NCBI RefSeq assembly: GCF_005233835.1
Contig: NZ_SZQA01000002.1
Span: forward strand, 346,974-410,973
Source of the DNA: Herbidospora galbida
Lineage (GTDB): Bacteria > Actinomycetota > Actinomycetes > Streptosporangiales > Streptosporangiaceae
DNA length: 64,000 bases
Reading direction: 5' to 3'
Shown here: positions 45,818 through 54,467 of the stretch, in pieces
Position numbering within the stretch: position 1 is the stretch's first letter
Layout of the letters: every line of letters starts with the position of its first letter
Notes under the pieces: model-generated
Told to the model about the DNA's origin: nothing
Seen by the model: the letters and a program-made list of their open reading frames with translations, nothing else
Database searches by the model: none
Position numbers and translations under genes: made by a program

Positions 45818-46774
45818 GTGATCAGTTCGTTGACGAGGTCGGTCGAGGCCGCCAAGGCCTGGACCCGCGACCGGACCGAACGCGCCCGCATCCGCTGGCG
45901 GTGGGTCGACCACCTCATCCGGACGATCCACCGCTACCAGATCATGCACGGCGACCGGCTGGCCGGCGCGGTGACCTACTTCGCGTTCCTGTCGTTCTTC
46001 CCGATCATCGCGCTGGCCTTCGCGGTGTTCGGCTACGTCGTCACCTTCCGGCCCGACGCGCTGACCACCCTGAACAACGCGATCAACGACCAGCTCCCGG
46101 GCCTGGCCGACAAGCTCAACCTGAGCTACCTGGCCGAGGCCCGCAGCGCCGCCACGATCATCGGCCTCGTCGGCCTGCTCTACTCAGGCCTGGGCGCGGT
46201 CGACACGCTGCGCACCGCCCTGCGCGACATCTGGATGAACAGCGAGCCCCCGGTCAACTTCTTCCTCGGGAAGCTCTACGACCTGATCGCGCTGGTCCTC
46301 ATCGGCCTGGCGATGATCCTCTCGACCGTCGTCAGCGGCGCGGCCGGGGGCGCCGCCGGCCTCATCGCCGACTGGCTCGGGGTGGGGGAGTCGTGGCTCG
46401 GCTCGGCCGGGCTGGCGGTCGCGGGCATCCTGGCCTCGCTGGCCGCCGACACCCTCGTGTTCCTCGTGATGTTCGGCTGGCTGGCCCGGCCCGCCCAGCC
46501 GTTCAGGGTCATCCTGCGCGGGGCGGTGCTCGGCGCTCTGCTGTTCGGCGTGCTCAAGCAGTTCGCGACGCTGCTGCTGTCGCACACCCTGTCGAACAAC
46601 TCGCTCTACGGCGCGTTCACGGTGATGGTCGGGCTGCTGCTGTGGATCAACCTGTCGGCCCGGGTGATCTTCTACTCCGCCGCCTGGACGGCCACCGCCA
46701 CCCTGGGCCCGCCGCCGGAGCCGTCACCGGCCCCGGCCACCCACGACGGCTACGACGAGGCCGTCGGAGACTGA
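45818..46774 (+). CDS. YihY/BrkB-family membrane protein
   Basis: 318 residues with about six membrane helices. DRLAGAVTYFAFLSFFPII and YGAFTVMVGLLLWINLSARVI (split by loops) are the family hallmarks. Old names (ribonuclease BN, BrkB) are not reliable for function. GTG at 45818 is probably leaderless. The last 25 bases overlap the convergent carboxypeptidase gene. Confidence 0.9.
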   Translation: MISSLTRSVEAAKAWTRDRTERARIRWRWVDHLIRTIHRYQIMHGDRLAGAVTYFAFLSFFPIIALAFAVFGYVVTFRPDALTTLNNAINDQLPGLADKLNLSYLAEARSAATIIGLVGLLYSGLGAVDTLRTALRDIWMNSEPPVNFFLGKLYDLIALVLIGLAMILSTVVSGAAGGAAGLIADWLGVGESWLGSAGLAVAGILASLAADTLVFLVMFGWLARPAQPFRVILRGAVLGALLFGVLKQFATLLLSHTLSNNSLYGAFTVMVGLLLWINLSARVIFYSAAWTATATLGPPPEPSPAPATHDGYDEAVGD

Positions 46775-47862
46775 CGCCGCTTGCGGCGGATGCCCCAGCC
46801 GAGCAGGCCCACCCCCGCGACCACGCCGCCGCCCAGGACGATCGTGGCGAGCACGCCGGGACCGTCGCCCTCCGGCCGGGCCGGCTCGGACACCGCGGCG
46901 TTGCCCTCGGGCACCGGCGCGGCCAGGGCCGAGGGCACGGGTGAGGGCTGGACCTCGGGCAGCGGCTCGACCAGGGCGCCCACGGCGGCGTTCTTGCCGC
47001 GGTTGGCGAAGCCCCAGTTCATGAGCTGCTCGACGTCCTTCCAGAACGACTCCTCGTGGCGCATGACCGACACGATGATCGTGTGGCCGTCGCGCTTGGC
47101 CGCGCCGACGAAGCTGCCGAAGGCCTTGGACGTCCAGCCGTTCTTGACGCCGAGCATGCCGTCGTAGGTCCACAACATCTTGTTGTGGTTGCCGATCTCG
47201 TAGTGGCCCTTCGGCGCCGGGAACTTGGCGGTCTTGGTGGAGATGTACTCGCGGAAGTCCTTGAGCTTCAGGCCCGCGCGGGCGATCAGCGCCAGGTCGT
47301 ACGCCGAGCTGCTCTGCCCCGGCTTGTCGAGGCCGCTCGGGGTCTTGGCGACCGTGTCGTTGGCCTGGAGGCGCCTGGCGACCTCGTTCATGTCGGCCAG
47401 GGTCTCGCGCATGCCGCCGTTGGCCTCGGCCAGGGCGTTGGCGCAGTCGTTGCCGCTGACCATCATCAGCGCTCTGAGCAGGTCGTGGACCTTGTAGATC
47501 GGTTTGGGCACGAGGCCGACCGCGCTGCCCTCCTCGTTGACGGCGGCCTGGCTGGGCTTGACCGTCTTGTTCTTGTCGAGCAGGGGGATCAGCGTGAGGG
47601 CCGTCAGCGCCTTGAGCGTGCTGGCCGGCAGGAACCGGCCGTGGGGGTTCTTGGCCGCCAGCACCTCGCCGGTGTCGGCGTCGGCGATCACGTACGAGCT
47701 CGCCTTGGTCTTGGGCGGCGCCTGCACGCCCGCCGGGACGATGATCCCGGAACCGGCCAGCTGCGGCCCGCCGATCGGGTCGGCCGCCAGTGCCGGGGCC
47801 GCCGGAGTCGCCAGGGCGACGGTGAGAACGGCGAGGCCCAGGGCACTCGTACATCTACGCAT
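46750..47862 (-). CDS. D-alanyl-D-alanine carboxypeptidase (penicillin-binding, low molecular mass)
   Basis: 370 residues. A signal peptide (cleavage likely after ALA, residue 26) leads to a peptidase S11 domain with S81-T-L-K84, SGN in MMVSGNDCA and KNG in GVKNGWT where the classical triad has KTG. A Pro-rich linker and a C-terminal helix (TIVLGGGVVAGVGLLGWGI) followed by RRKRR anchor it in the membrane. It trims the terminal D-Ala of peptidoglycan stem peptides outside the cell. ATG 47862 begins the signal peptide; upstream in-frame ATG 47970 does not. Confidence 0.92.
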   Translation of the reverse strand: MRRCTSALGLAVLTVALATPAAPALAADPIGGPQLAGSGIIVPAGVQAPPKTKASSYVIADADTGEVLAAKNPHGRFLPASTLKALTALTLIPLLDKNKTVKPSQAAVNEEGSAVGLVPKPIYKVHDLLRALMMVSGNDCANALAEANGGMRETLADMNEVARRLQANDTVAKTPSGLDKPGQSSSAYDLALIARAGLKLKDFREYISTKTAKFPAPKGHYEIGNHNKMLWTYDGMLGVKNGWTSKAFGSFVGAAKRDGHTIIVSVMRHEESFWKDVEQLMNWGFANRGKNAAVGALVEPLPEVQPSPVPSALAAPVPEGNAAVSEPARPEGDGPGVLATIVLGGGVVAGVGLLGWGIRRKRRQSPTASS

Positions 47863-48059
47863 GTCGCGAAAGATCCCCCAAAGATCGCAGGCGTACGCAT
47901 TGGACCCTACTGGTTGAAAGACCGTTTGGGGGCAGTTGGCCGATTCGGGATGAGAGGTCACGATGCACAAGTGGCCTTGATCGGATGTGGGCTTTCGGTT
48001 TGGCCGATTAACGCCACGTCGAGTGACAGTGCCTGAGACGATGGACTATGGAGGTTGTT

Positions 48060-49232
48060 GTGCCGATCGAGTTCAATCCGTCCCGCGGTGCGACTCTGGG
48101 CGTCGAGTGGGAGCTACAGCTCGTCGACACGCACACGCGCAGACTCCGGCAGGACGCGCGCGAGATCCTCGCCGCGGTGCCCGATCTGAGCGAGAACGCC
48201 CGGCCCAAGGCCATGCACGAACTGATGCAGTCGCAGATCGAGATCGTGACGGACATCTGCCACACCGCGGCGGAGGCCGTACAAGATCTGGAACGCAGCC
48301 TGATCCGGCTCAGGGAGGTCGCGGAACCCCGTGGCATCTCGCTGGCCTGCACCGGAACCCATGCGATCAGCGACTGGCGGGACGCGGAGTACTCGCCCAA
48401 CCAGCGCTACCTCGAACTCGTGGAGGAGATGCAGTGGCTGGCATGGCGCATCCAAACATTCGGCGTACATGTTCACGTTGGAGTGCGGGAACGAGATAAA
48501 GTCATTCCCATAGTCAACGCACTTGCGGCCTACCTGCCTCATTTCCTGGCGTTGACGACCTCCAGCCCGTTCTGGGGCGGCCAAGACACCGGGCTCGCCT
48601 CCAGCCGGGCAATCGTCTTTGGGGCACTGCCCACGGCCGGGCCGCCGCATTTACTGGCGGACTGGTCGGGGTTCGAGGAGTACATGGAGACCCTGATTCG
48701 TGCCGGCACGATCAAGAGCATCAAAGAGGTCTGGTGGGACATCCGGCCCCACCCCGACTTCGGCACGATCGAGATCCGCATGTTCGACGGCATTCCGACC
48801 CTCCGCGAGGTCGGCATGGTGACCGCCTTGTCCCAGTGCCTCGTGACACAGTTCGACCAGCAGCTCGACCGGGGCTACAAGCTTCCGAGCCCGGCGGCCT
48901 GGGTCGTGCGCGACAACAAGTGGCGGGCCACCCGCTACGGGCTGGACGCCGTGATCGTCACCGACGACAAGGGCTCGACCGCCCCGCTGCGCGACATGCT
49001 GTACGAACTCCGGCGTGAACTGGAACCGGTGGCCGAGCGGCTCGGCTGCGCCGACGAGCTGGCCGTTCTGGGCGACGTGCTCGACCAGGGCAGCTCGTGC
49101 GAGCGGCAGCGGGGAATTCTCGCCGCCGGTGGAACTCTTGAAGACGTTGTCGACGCGACCATTACCGAGCTGGCCCAAGACCGGTTCGTCACCGCGAGGA
49201 AGGCAGATGGAGCAGATCATGCAGGGACATGA
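48060..49232 (+). CDS. YbdK-type carboxylate-amine ligase (GCS2 family)
   Basis: 390 residues. LGVEWELQLVD near residue 13 and MQSQIEIVTDIC near residue 60 provide acidic metal-binding residues; FGVHVHVGV and SSPFWGG are typical of YbdK/EgtA-related ligases. YbdK has weak glutamate-cysteine ligase activity in E. coli; the physiological substrate in actinomycetes is open. GTG 48060 has GGAGG 5 bases upstream; ATG 48048 lies before that site. It overlaps the M20 gene by 26 bases. Confidence 0.88.
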   Translation: MPIEFNPSRGATLGVEWELQLVDTHTRRLRQDAREILAAVPDLSENARPKAMHELMQSQIEIVTDICHTAAEAVQDLERSLIRLREVAEPRGISLACTGTHAISDWRDAEYSPNQRYLELVEEMQWLAWRIQTFGVHVHVGVRERDKVIPIVNALAAYLPHFLALTTSSPFWGGQDTGLASSRAIVFGALPTAGPPHLLADWSGFEEYMETLIRAGTIKSIKEVWWDIRPHPDFGTIEIRMFDGIPTLREVGMVTALSQCLVTQFDQQLDRGYKLPSPAAWVVRDNKWRATRYGLDAVIVTDDKGSTAPLRDMLYELRRELEPVAERLGCADELAVLGDVLDQGSSCERQRGILAAGGTLEDVVDATITELAQDRFVTARKADGADHAGT

Positions 49233-50490
49233 TCAGGAGACGGAGTCTCCCGAGGGACATGGTCTGACGGGGGAGCTCGACGCCTTCCTCGCCGCTCACG
49301 AGAGTGAGCTAGTCGCGCTGCGCCGCGACATTCACATGCACCCCGAGCTCGCGTTCAACGAGCACCGCACCACCGGCAAGGTCGTAGACCTGCTGAAGGG
49401 GGCAGGTCTGGAGCCCCAGATCTTGCCCCGGGGCACCGGCATCCTGTGCGACATCGGCTCCGGCGGCGGCCCCACGATCGGCCTGCGCGCCGACATGGAC
49501 GCCCTCGCCATGCCCGACGAGAAGGACGTGCCCTACCGTTCGCTCCAGCCCGGCCGCTGCCACGCCTGCGGCCACGACGTGCACACCGCGATCCTCGCGG
49601 GCACCGGCGTCTTCCTGGCCCGCCAGGCCGCCGCCGGGCTGCTGCCGGGCCGGGTCCGGCTGATCTTCCAGCCCGCCGAGGAGATCGTCGAGGGCGCTCT
49701 GGAGGTCATGGCGGCCGGCGGCATCAGTGGCCTCGACCGGGTGTTCGCGCTGCACTGCGACCCACGCCTGGAGGTCGGCCAGCTCGGCCTGCGCTCCGGC
49801 GGCATCACGGCGGCGTGCGACCGGCTGACCGTGCGCCTGCGCGGACCGGGCGGCCACACGGCCCGTCCCCACCTCACCGCCGACCTCGTCTACGCCCTCG
49901 CGAAGATCGTCACCGAGCTCCCCGCGGCCCTCAGCCGCCGGGTCGACCCGCGCTCGTCGCTGTCCCTGGTCTGGGGCCGCGTCCAGGCGGGGTCGGTCGG
50001 CAACGTGATCCCCGAAGACGGTGTGATCGAGGGCACCGTCCGGTGCCTGGAGGACGAGGCCTGGCACGCCGCGCCCGACCTGATCAAGGCGCTGCTCGAC
50101 GGGGTCGCGGGCGCCTACGGCGTGGAGGCCGAGCTCGACTACCGGCGCGGCGTGCCGCCGACGGTCAACGACGCCGCCAGCGTGCAGATGTTCCGCGACG
50201 CCGCGATCCAGGTCCTCGGCCCCGACTCGCCCGCCCCGACGTCGCAGTCGCTCGGCGGCGAGGACTTCGCGTGGTACCTGGAGTCGATCCCCGGCGCGCT
50301 GGCCCGCCTGGGCGTGCGCACTCCGGGCGACAACCGCGACTTCGACATCCACCAGGCGACCTTCGACGTCGACGAGCGCTGCGTGGGCGTAGGCGTCCGG
50401 GTACTGGCCGCCACGGCCCTGACCGCCCTGTGGGACGGCCAGCGCACGGCGGTCCGCAGGGGCTCGGCATCGGAGGCGCTGCTCGCCTGA
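49207..50490 (+). CDS. M20-family metal-dependent amidohydrolase
   Basis: 427 residues. MHPELAFNEHRT, RADMDALAM, HACGHDVHTA and QPAEEIVEGA give the di-metal ligands and catalytic Glu of M20D amidohydrolases (N-acyl amino acid or hippurate hydrolase type). An inserted dimerisation domain (about 190-310) is normal for the family. ATG 49207 has AGGAAGG upstream and overlaps the ligase gene, so the two are coupled; a ligase/amidohydrolase pair acting on related amides is possible. Confidence 0.9.
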   Translation: MEQIMQGHDQETESPEGHGLTGELDAFLAAHESELVALRRDIHMHPELAFNEHRTTGKVVDLLKGAGLEPQILPRGTGILCDIGSGGGPTIGLRADMDALAMPDEKDVPYRSLQPGRCHACGHDVHTAILAGTGVFLARQAAAGLLPGRVRLIFQPAEEIVEGALEVMAAGGISGLDRVFALHCDPRLEVGQLGLRSGGITAACDRLTVRLRGPGGHTARPHLTADLVYALAKIVTELPAALSRRVDPRSSLSLVWGRVQAGSVGNVIPEDGVIEGTVRCLEDEAWHAAPDLIKALLDGVAGAYGVEAELDYRRGVPPTVNDAASVQMFRDAAIQVLGPDSPAPTSQSLGGEDFAWYLESIPGALARLGVRTPGDNRDFDIHQATFDVDERCVGVGVRVLAATALTALWDGQRTAVRRGSASEALLA

Positions 50491-50559
50491 AGGCCACCTG
50501 ATCGGTCACAAGGTGGCGTGAGCTGCATAACAGGCTGATTGCGGACCTGTGCTGGCGTT

Positions 50560-50587
50560 TTGAGCATCCTTCCGGAACAACTATCTT
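50560..50587 (+). promoter_or_regulatory. Candidate sigma-70-type promoter of the nucleoside operon
   Basis: TTGAGC (-35-like) and TATCTT (-10-like) separated by 16 bases, about 70 bases before the lipoprotein start. The region from 50491 to 50658 holds no gene. Confidence 0.4.
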
Positions 50588-50658
50588 CCGTGCAGGTTGC
50601 CGTGCGTTCTGTTCGCGCGTGCGACGGAAGTGAACGTCACGGAAGGGGAGTTCCCACC

Positions 50659-51723
50659 TTGCTCCGCAATCGTTTTGGCAAGGTCGTCGCCGGTGCCGCC
50701 GCCGGTGCGATGCTGCTTGCCGCTGCCGCCTGTGGCGGCGGCGACACCACCGAGGGCGCCCCCAGCGCCGCTCCGGGCACGGACGCCCCCGCGGCCTCCA
50801 AAGTCAAGGTCGGGCTCGCGTACGACATCGGCGGCCGTGGCGACCAGTCCTTCAACGACTCCGCCGCGGCCGGCCTCGACAAGGCCGTGGCCGAGCTCGG
50901 CGTCGAGATCAACGAGCTGGAGGCCGGCAACGGCGAGGCCGAGTCGGCCAAGGAGGAGCGCCTGCGGCTGCTCGCCTCGGGCGGCTTCAACCCGGTCATC
51001 GCGGTCGGCTTCGCCTACTCCCAGTCGGTCGCCAAGGTCGCGGCCGAGTTCCCCGACACCAAGTTCGCCATCGTCGACGACGAGGCCAACAAGCTCCCCA
51101 ACGTCTCGAACCTGGTCTTCGCCGAGGAGCAGGGCTCGTTCCTGGTCGGCGCGGCGGCGGCGCTGAAGTCGACCAAGGGCGACATCGGCTTCGTCGGCGG
51201 CGTCGAGGTCCCCCTGATCAAGAAGTTCCAGGCCGGCTTCGAGGCGGGCGCCAAGGCCGTCAAGCCGGACATCAAGATCCAGGCCAAGTACCTGACCCAG
51301 CCGCCGGACTTCTCCGGCTTCGGCGACCCGGCCAAGGGCAAGACCGCCGCAGAGGGCATGTTCGACGCCGGCGCCGACGTGGTCTACCAGGCCGCCGGCG
51401 GTTCGGGCGCGGGCGTCTTCGAGGCCGCCAAGGCCGCGGGCGGCATGGCGATCGGCGTCGACTCCGACCAGGCCAAGACCGCCGACCCGACCGTCGCCGA
51501 CGTCATCATCACCTCGATGCTGAAGAAGGTCGACGTCGCGGTGTTCGACTTCATCAAGAGCTACACCACCAACTCCGTGGTGGCCGGCTCCAAGGTGTAC
51601 GACCTCAAGGCGGGCGGCGTCGACTACTCGACGACCGGCGGCAAGGTCGACGACATCAAGGCGCAGCTCGACGAGTACAAGGCGAAGATCTCGAGCGGTG
51701 AGATCACCGTTCCCAAGGAATAA
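50659..51723 (+). CDS. BMP-family nucleoside-binding lipoprotein
   Basis: 354 residues. A lipoprotein signal peptide ends LLAAAAC with the acylated Cys near residue 27, then a Ser/Pro/Ala linker and a BMP (PF02608) domain: GLAYDIGGRGDQSFND, AVGFAYSQSV, VYQAAGGSGAGV, GVDSDQAK. BMP proteins bind purine or pyrimidine nucleosides for an ABC importer. TTG start at 50659 has GGGGAG 8 bases upstream. The downstream genes (ATPase, two permeases, cdd, deoA) confirm a nucleoside role. A hairpin separates it from the ATPase gene. Confidence 0.92.
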   Translation: MLRNRFGKVVAGAAAGAMLLAAAACGGGDTTEGAPSAAPGTDAPAASKVKVGLAYDIGGRGDQSFNDSAAAGLDKAVAELGVEINELEAGNGEAESAKEERLRLLASGGFNPVIAVGFAYSQSVAKVAAEFPDTKFAIVDDEANKLPNVSNLVFAEEQGSFLVGAAAALKSTKGDIGFVGGVEVPLIKKFQAGFEAGAKAVKPDIKIQAKYLTQPPDFSGFGDPAKGKTAAEGMFDAGADVVYQAAGGSGAGVFEAAKAAGGMAIGVDSDQAKTADPTVADVIITSMLKKVDVAVFDFIKSYTTNSVVAGSKVYDLKAGGVDYSTTGGKVDDIKAQLDEYKAKISSGEITVPKE

Positions 51724-51741
51724 CACGGCGACGTGACGTCG

Positions 51742-51770
51742 AGAGGCCCGGTGATCACCACCGGGCCTCT
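51742..51770 (+). terminator. Intercistronic hairpin (attenuator) after the lipoprotein gene
   Basis: A perfect 12-bp stem with a 5-base loop, followed only by TTGG. Placed between the binding protein and the transporter genes, it can lower expression of the downstream genes or protect the upstream mRNA. Confidence 0.7.
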
Positions 51771-51784
51771 TGGCACGCTTACGC

Positions 51785-51790
51785 AGGAGG
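51785..51790 (+). promoter_or_regulatory. Ribosome binding site that points to an ATC start
   Basis: AGGAGG lies 5 bases before ATC at 51796. No ATG, GTG or TTG in the right frame lies between this site and the Walker A region. Confidence 0.7.
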
Positions 51791-51795
51791 CCAGC

Positions 51796-53331
51796 ATCAG
51801 CACCGAGACCACCGTCTCCGAGGTCGCCGTCCAGCTTGAGGGGATCACCAAGCGGTTCCCCGGCGTCGTCGCCAACCGCGACATCAGCCTGACGGTCCAG
51901 AAGGGGCACATCCACGCCATCGTGGGGGAGAACGGCGCCGGCAAGTCGACCCTCATGAAGATCCTCTACGGCATGCAACGCCCCGACGAGGGCGAGATCC
52001 GCGTCAACGGTTCGCCGGTGACCTTCCACACCCCGGGTGACGCGATCTCCGCCGGAATCGGCATGGTGCACCAGCACTTCATGCTGGCCGACAACCTCAC
52101 GGTGCTGGAGAACGTGATCCTCGGCAGTGAGCCGAGGAAGCGCGGCCTGGCCATCGACTTCGCCGCCGCCCGCAAGAAGATCAAGGACATCTCCGACGCG
52201 TACGGCCTGGGCATCGACCCCGACGTCCTGGTCGAGGACATCGGCGTCGGCACCCGCCAGCGGGTGGAGATCCTCAAGGTGCTCTACCGGGGCGCCCGCA
52301 TCCTGATCCTCGACGAGCCGACCGCCGTGCTCGTGCCCCACGAGGTCGACGAGCTCTTCGAGAACCTCCACGGCCTGGTCCGCGAGGGCATCACCATCAT
52401 CTTCATCTCCCACCACCTCGACGAGGTGCTGAAGGTCGCCGACGCGATCACGGTCATCCGGCGCGGCACCACCGTCGCCGAGGTCTCCCCCGAGGGCGTC
52501 ACCGCCCGCCAGCTCGCCGAGCTGATGGTCGGCAGCGAGCTGCCCAGCCCCGAGACCCGCGAGTCGACCGTGACCGACGTGGTCGCGCTCCAGGTGACCG
52601 GCCTGACGATCGGCGCCGACGGCGAGCGCAAGGTGCTCGACGACGTGACGCTGACGATCCACAAGGGCGAGGTCCTGGGCATCGCCGGCGTCGAGGGCAA
52701 CGGCCAGGCCGAACTGGTCGAGGCGATCATGGGCATCCGGCCCTCCACCGGCACGGTCACGCTGGCCGGCCAGGAGATCACCTCGTGGACGACCCTGCGC
52801 CGCCGCGAGGCCGGCATCGGCTACATCCCCGAAGACCGCCACCGCCACGGCCTGCTCCTGGAGGCCCCCCTCTGGGAGAACCGGATCCTCGGCCACATGA
52901 AGGAGAAGGTCAACGTCCGGGGCTGGTGGATCAACCGCAAGGGCGCCCGCGCCGACACCCAGCGCATCGTCGAGCAGTACGACGTGCGCACCCCCGGGAT
53001 CGACGTGCTGGCCTCCGCGCTGTCCGGCGGCAACCAGCAGAAGCTCATCGTGGGCCGGGAGATGAGCGGTGAGCCCAAGCTGCTCATCGCCGCCCACCCG
53101 ACGCGGGGCGTCGACGTCGGCGCGCAGGCGGCCATCTGGGACCACCTGCGGACCGCCCGCGCGGCCGGGCTCGCGGTGCTGCTCATCTCGGCCGACCTCG
53201 ACGAGCTGATCGGCCTGTCCGACTGGCTGAAGGTCATCCACCGCGGGACGCTCGTCGCCGAGTTCGACCCGGCGACCGTCACCCCCGAACAACTCGGTTC
53301 CGCGATGACGGGCGCCGGGGAGGAAGCATGA
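51796..53331 (+). CDS. ABC transporter ATPase, nucleoside (BMP/NupA-type) importer
   Basis: About 511 residues with two ABC domains in tandem. The first has Walker A GENGAGKST, a degenerate signature GVGTRQRVEI and Walker B ILILDEPTAVL. The second has a degenerate Walker A (GVEGNGQAEL), intact LSGGNQQK and Walker-B-like LLIAAHPTRGVDVG. This is the usual layout of RbsA/BMP-type ATPases. The start is placed at ATC 51796 after AGGAGG, giving an N-terminus reading STETTVSEV. The only conventional in-frame starts, GTG 51733 and 51751, lie in front of or inside the hairpin. Confidence 0.92.
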   Translation: MSTETTVSEVAVQLEGITKRFPGVVANRDISLTVQKGHIHAIVGENGAGKSTLMKILYGMQRPDEGEIRVNGSPVTFHTPGDAISAGIGMVHQHFMLADNLTVLENVILGSEPRKRGLAIDFAAARKKIKDISDAYGLGIDPDVLVEDIGVGTRQRVEILKVLYRGARILILDEPTAVLVPHEVDELFENLHGLVREGITIIFISHHLDEVLKVADAITVIRRGTTVAEVSPEGVTARQLAELMVGSELPSPETRESTVTDVVALQVTGLTIGADGERKVLDDVTLTIHKGEVLGIAGVEGNGQAELVEAIMGIRPSTGTVTLAGQEITSWTTLRRREAGIGYIPEDRHRHGLLLEAPLWENRILGHMKEKVNVRGWWINRKGARADTQRIVEQYDVRTPGIDVLASALSGGNQQKLIVGREMSGEPKLLIAAHPTRGVDVGAQAAIWDHLRTARAAGLAVLLISADLDELIGLSDWLKVIHRGTLVAEFDPATVTPEQLGSAMTGAGEEA

Positions 53332-54467
53332 CGACCTCGTCGTTCACCGACCGCCTGCTCGGGCGGGTCAAGCCGTCGGCCTGGGTGCCGCTGACCGCGC
53401 CGCTCGTGGCCATCCTGTTCGCCGCGCTCATCACCTCGATCGTGCTGGTCATCACCGGCAACCCGGTGCTCGACACCCTCGTCACGATGGTCGAGTACGG
53501 CTCGCAGCCCCGCTCGCTCGCGCAGATCGTCAACTACGCGACGACCTACTACCTGTCGGCCATCGCGGTGGCCATCGGGTTCCGGATGAACCTGTTCAAC
53601 ATCGGCGTCGACGGTCAGTACCGCCTCGCCGGGCTGGTCGCGGCGGCGGTCGGCGGCACGATCACGCTGCCCGCGCCGTTCCTGCCGATCGTGATCATCC
53701 TGGTCGCGATGATCGTCGGCGCGGCGTGGGCGGGCATCGCGGGCGTGCTCAAGGCGACCCGGGGCGTCAGCGAGGTCATCTCGACGATCATGCTGAACAC
53801 CATCGCCACCGGGATCGGCGCCTACCTCCTGCTGGAGGTGTGGGGCGTCCGGCAGGGCAACGACATCGGCACCAAGCCGATCCCGGCCGCCGGCCAGGTG
53901 CCCGGCCTCGGGCTGATCCCCGACACGCCCCTGAAGGTGTACGGCCTGTTCATCCTGGCCGTCGCCGTGGGCATCGGCTTCCACGTGCTGTTGAACAAGA
54001 TGCGCTTCGGGTTCGACCTGCGCGCCACCGGCCAGTCGGAGCCGGCGGCGGTGGCCAGCGGGGTCAACGTCAAACGCATGATCGTGTACGCGATGCTGAT
54101 CTCGGGCGCCATGGCCGGCCTGATCGGCATGCCCCAGCTGCTCGGTGAGTCGTACACCTACAACCTGAACTTCCAGGCGGGTCTCGGCTTCACCGGCATC
54201 GCCATCGCGCTGCTGGGCCGCAACAACCCCGTCGGCATCGTGTTCGCCGCGCTGCTCTGGGCCTTCCTGGACGTCTCCGCCAACATCCTCGACCTCCACA
54301 AGGTCTCACCGGAGATCGTGACGATCATGCAGGGCGTGATCGTGCTCTCGGTGGTCGTCGCGTACGAGCTCGCGCACCGCTATCGCGTCAACGCCGAGCA
54401 GAGACGGGTCAGCCGGGAGCTGGCCGGCGCCGCGTCCATCACGCAGAAGGAAGGAGCGGCGGCGTGA
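53328..54467 (+). CDS. ABC transporter permease (nucleoside), first subunit
   Basis: 379 residues, about nine helices, BPD_transp_2 family. GFRMNLFNIGVDGQYRLAG and ISGAMAGLIGMPQLLG are typical. ATG at 53328 overlaps the ATPase stop (ATGA). It forms the heterodimeric channel with the next gene product. Confidence 0.92.
   Translation: MTTSSFTDRLLGRVKPSAWVPLTAPLVAILFAALITSIVLVITGNPVLDTLVTMVEYGSQPRSLAQIVNYATTYYLSAIAVAIGFRMNLFNIGVDGQYRLAGLVAAAVGGTITLPAPFLPIVIILVAMIVGAAWAGIAGVLKATRGVSEVISTIMLNTIATGIGAYLLLEVWGVRQGNDIGTKPIPAAGQVPGLGLIPDTPLKVYGLFILAVAVGIGFHVLLNKMRFGFDLRATGQSEPAAVASGVNVKRMIVYAMLISGAMAGLIGMPQLLGESYTYNLNFQAGLGFTGIAIALLGRNNPVGIVFAALLWAFLDVSANILDLHKVSPEIVTIMQGVIVLSVVVAYELAHRYRVNAEQRRVSRELAGAASITQKEGAAA

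Noticed and set aside
51733..51795. GTG 51733 as start of the ABC ATPase
   Set aside because: It would translate through the hairpin and has no Shine-Dalgarno sequence; AGGAGG just before ATC 51796 explains the start better.
50581..53292. 903-residue open frame on the minus strand
   Set aside because: Antisense to the BMP lipoprotein and ABC ATPase genes, whose family motifs are clear on the plus strand.
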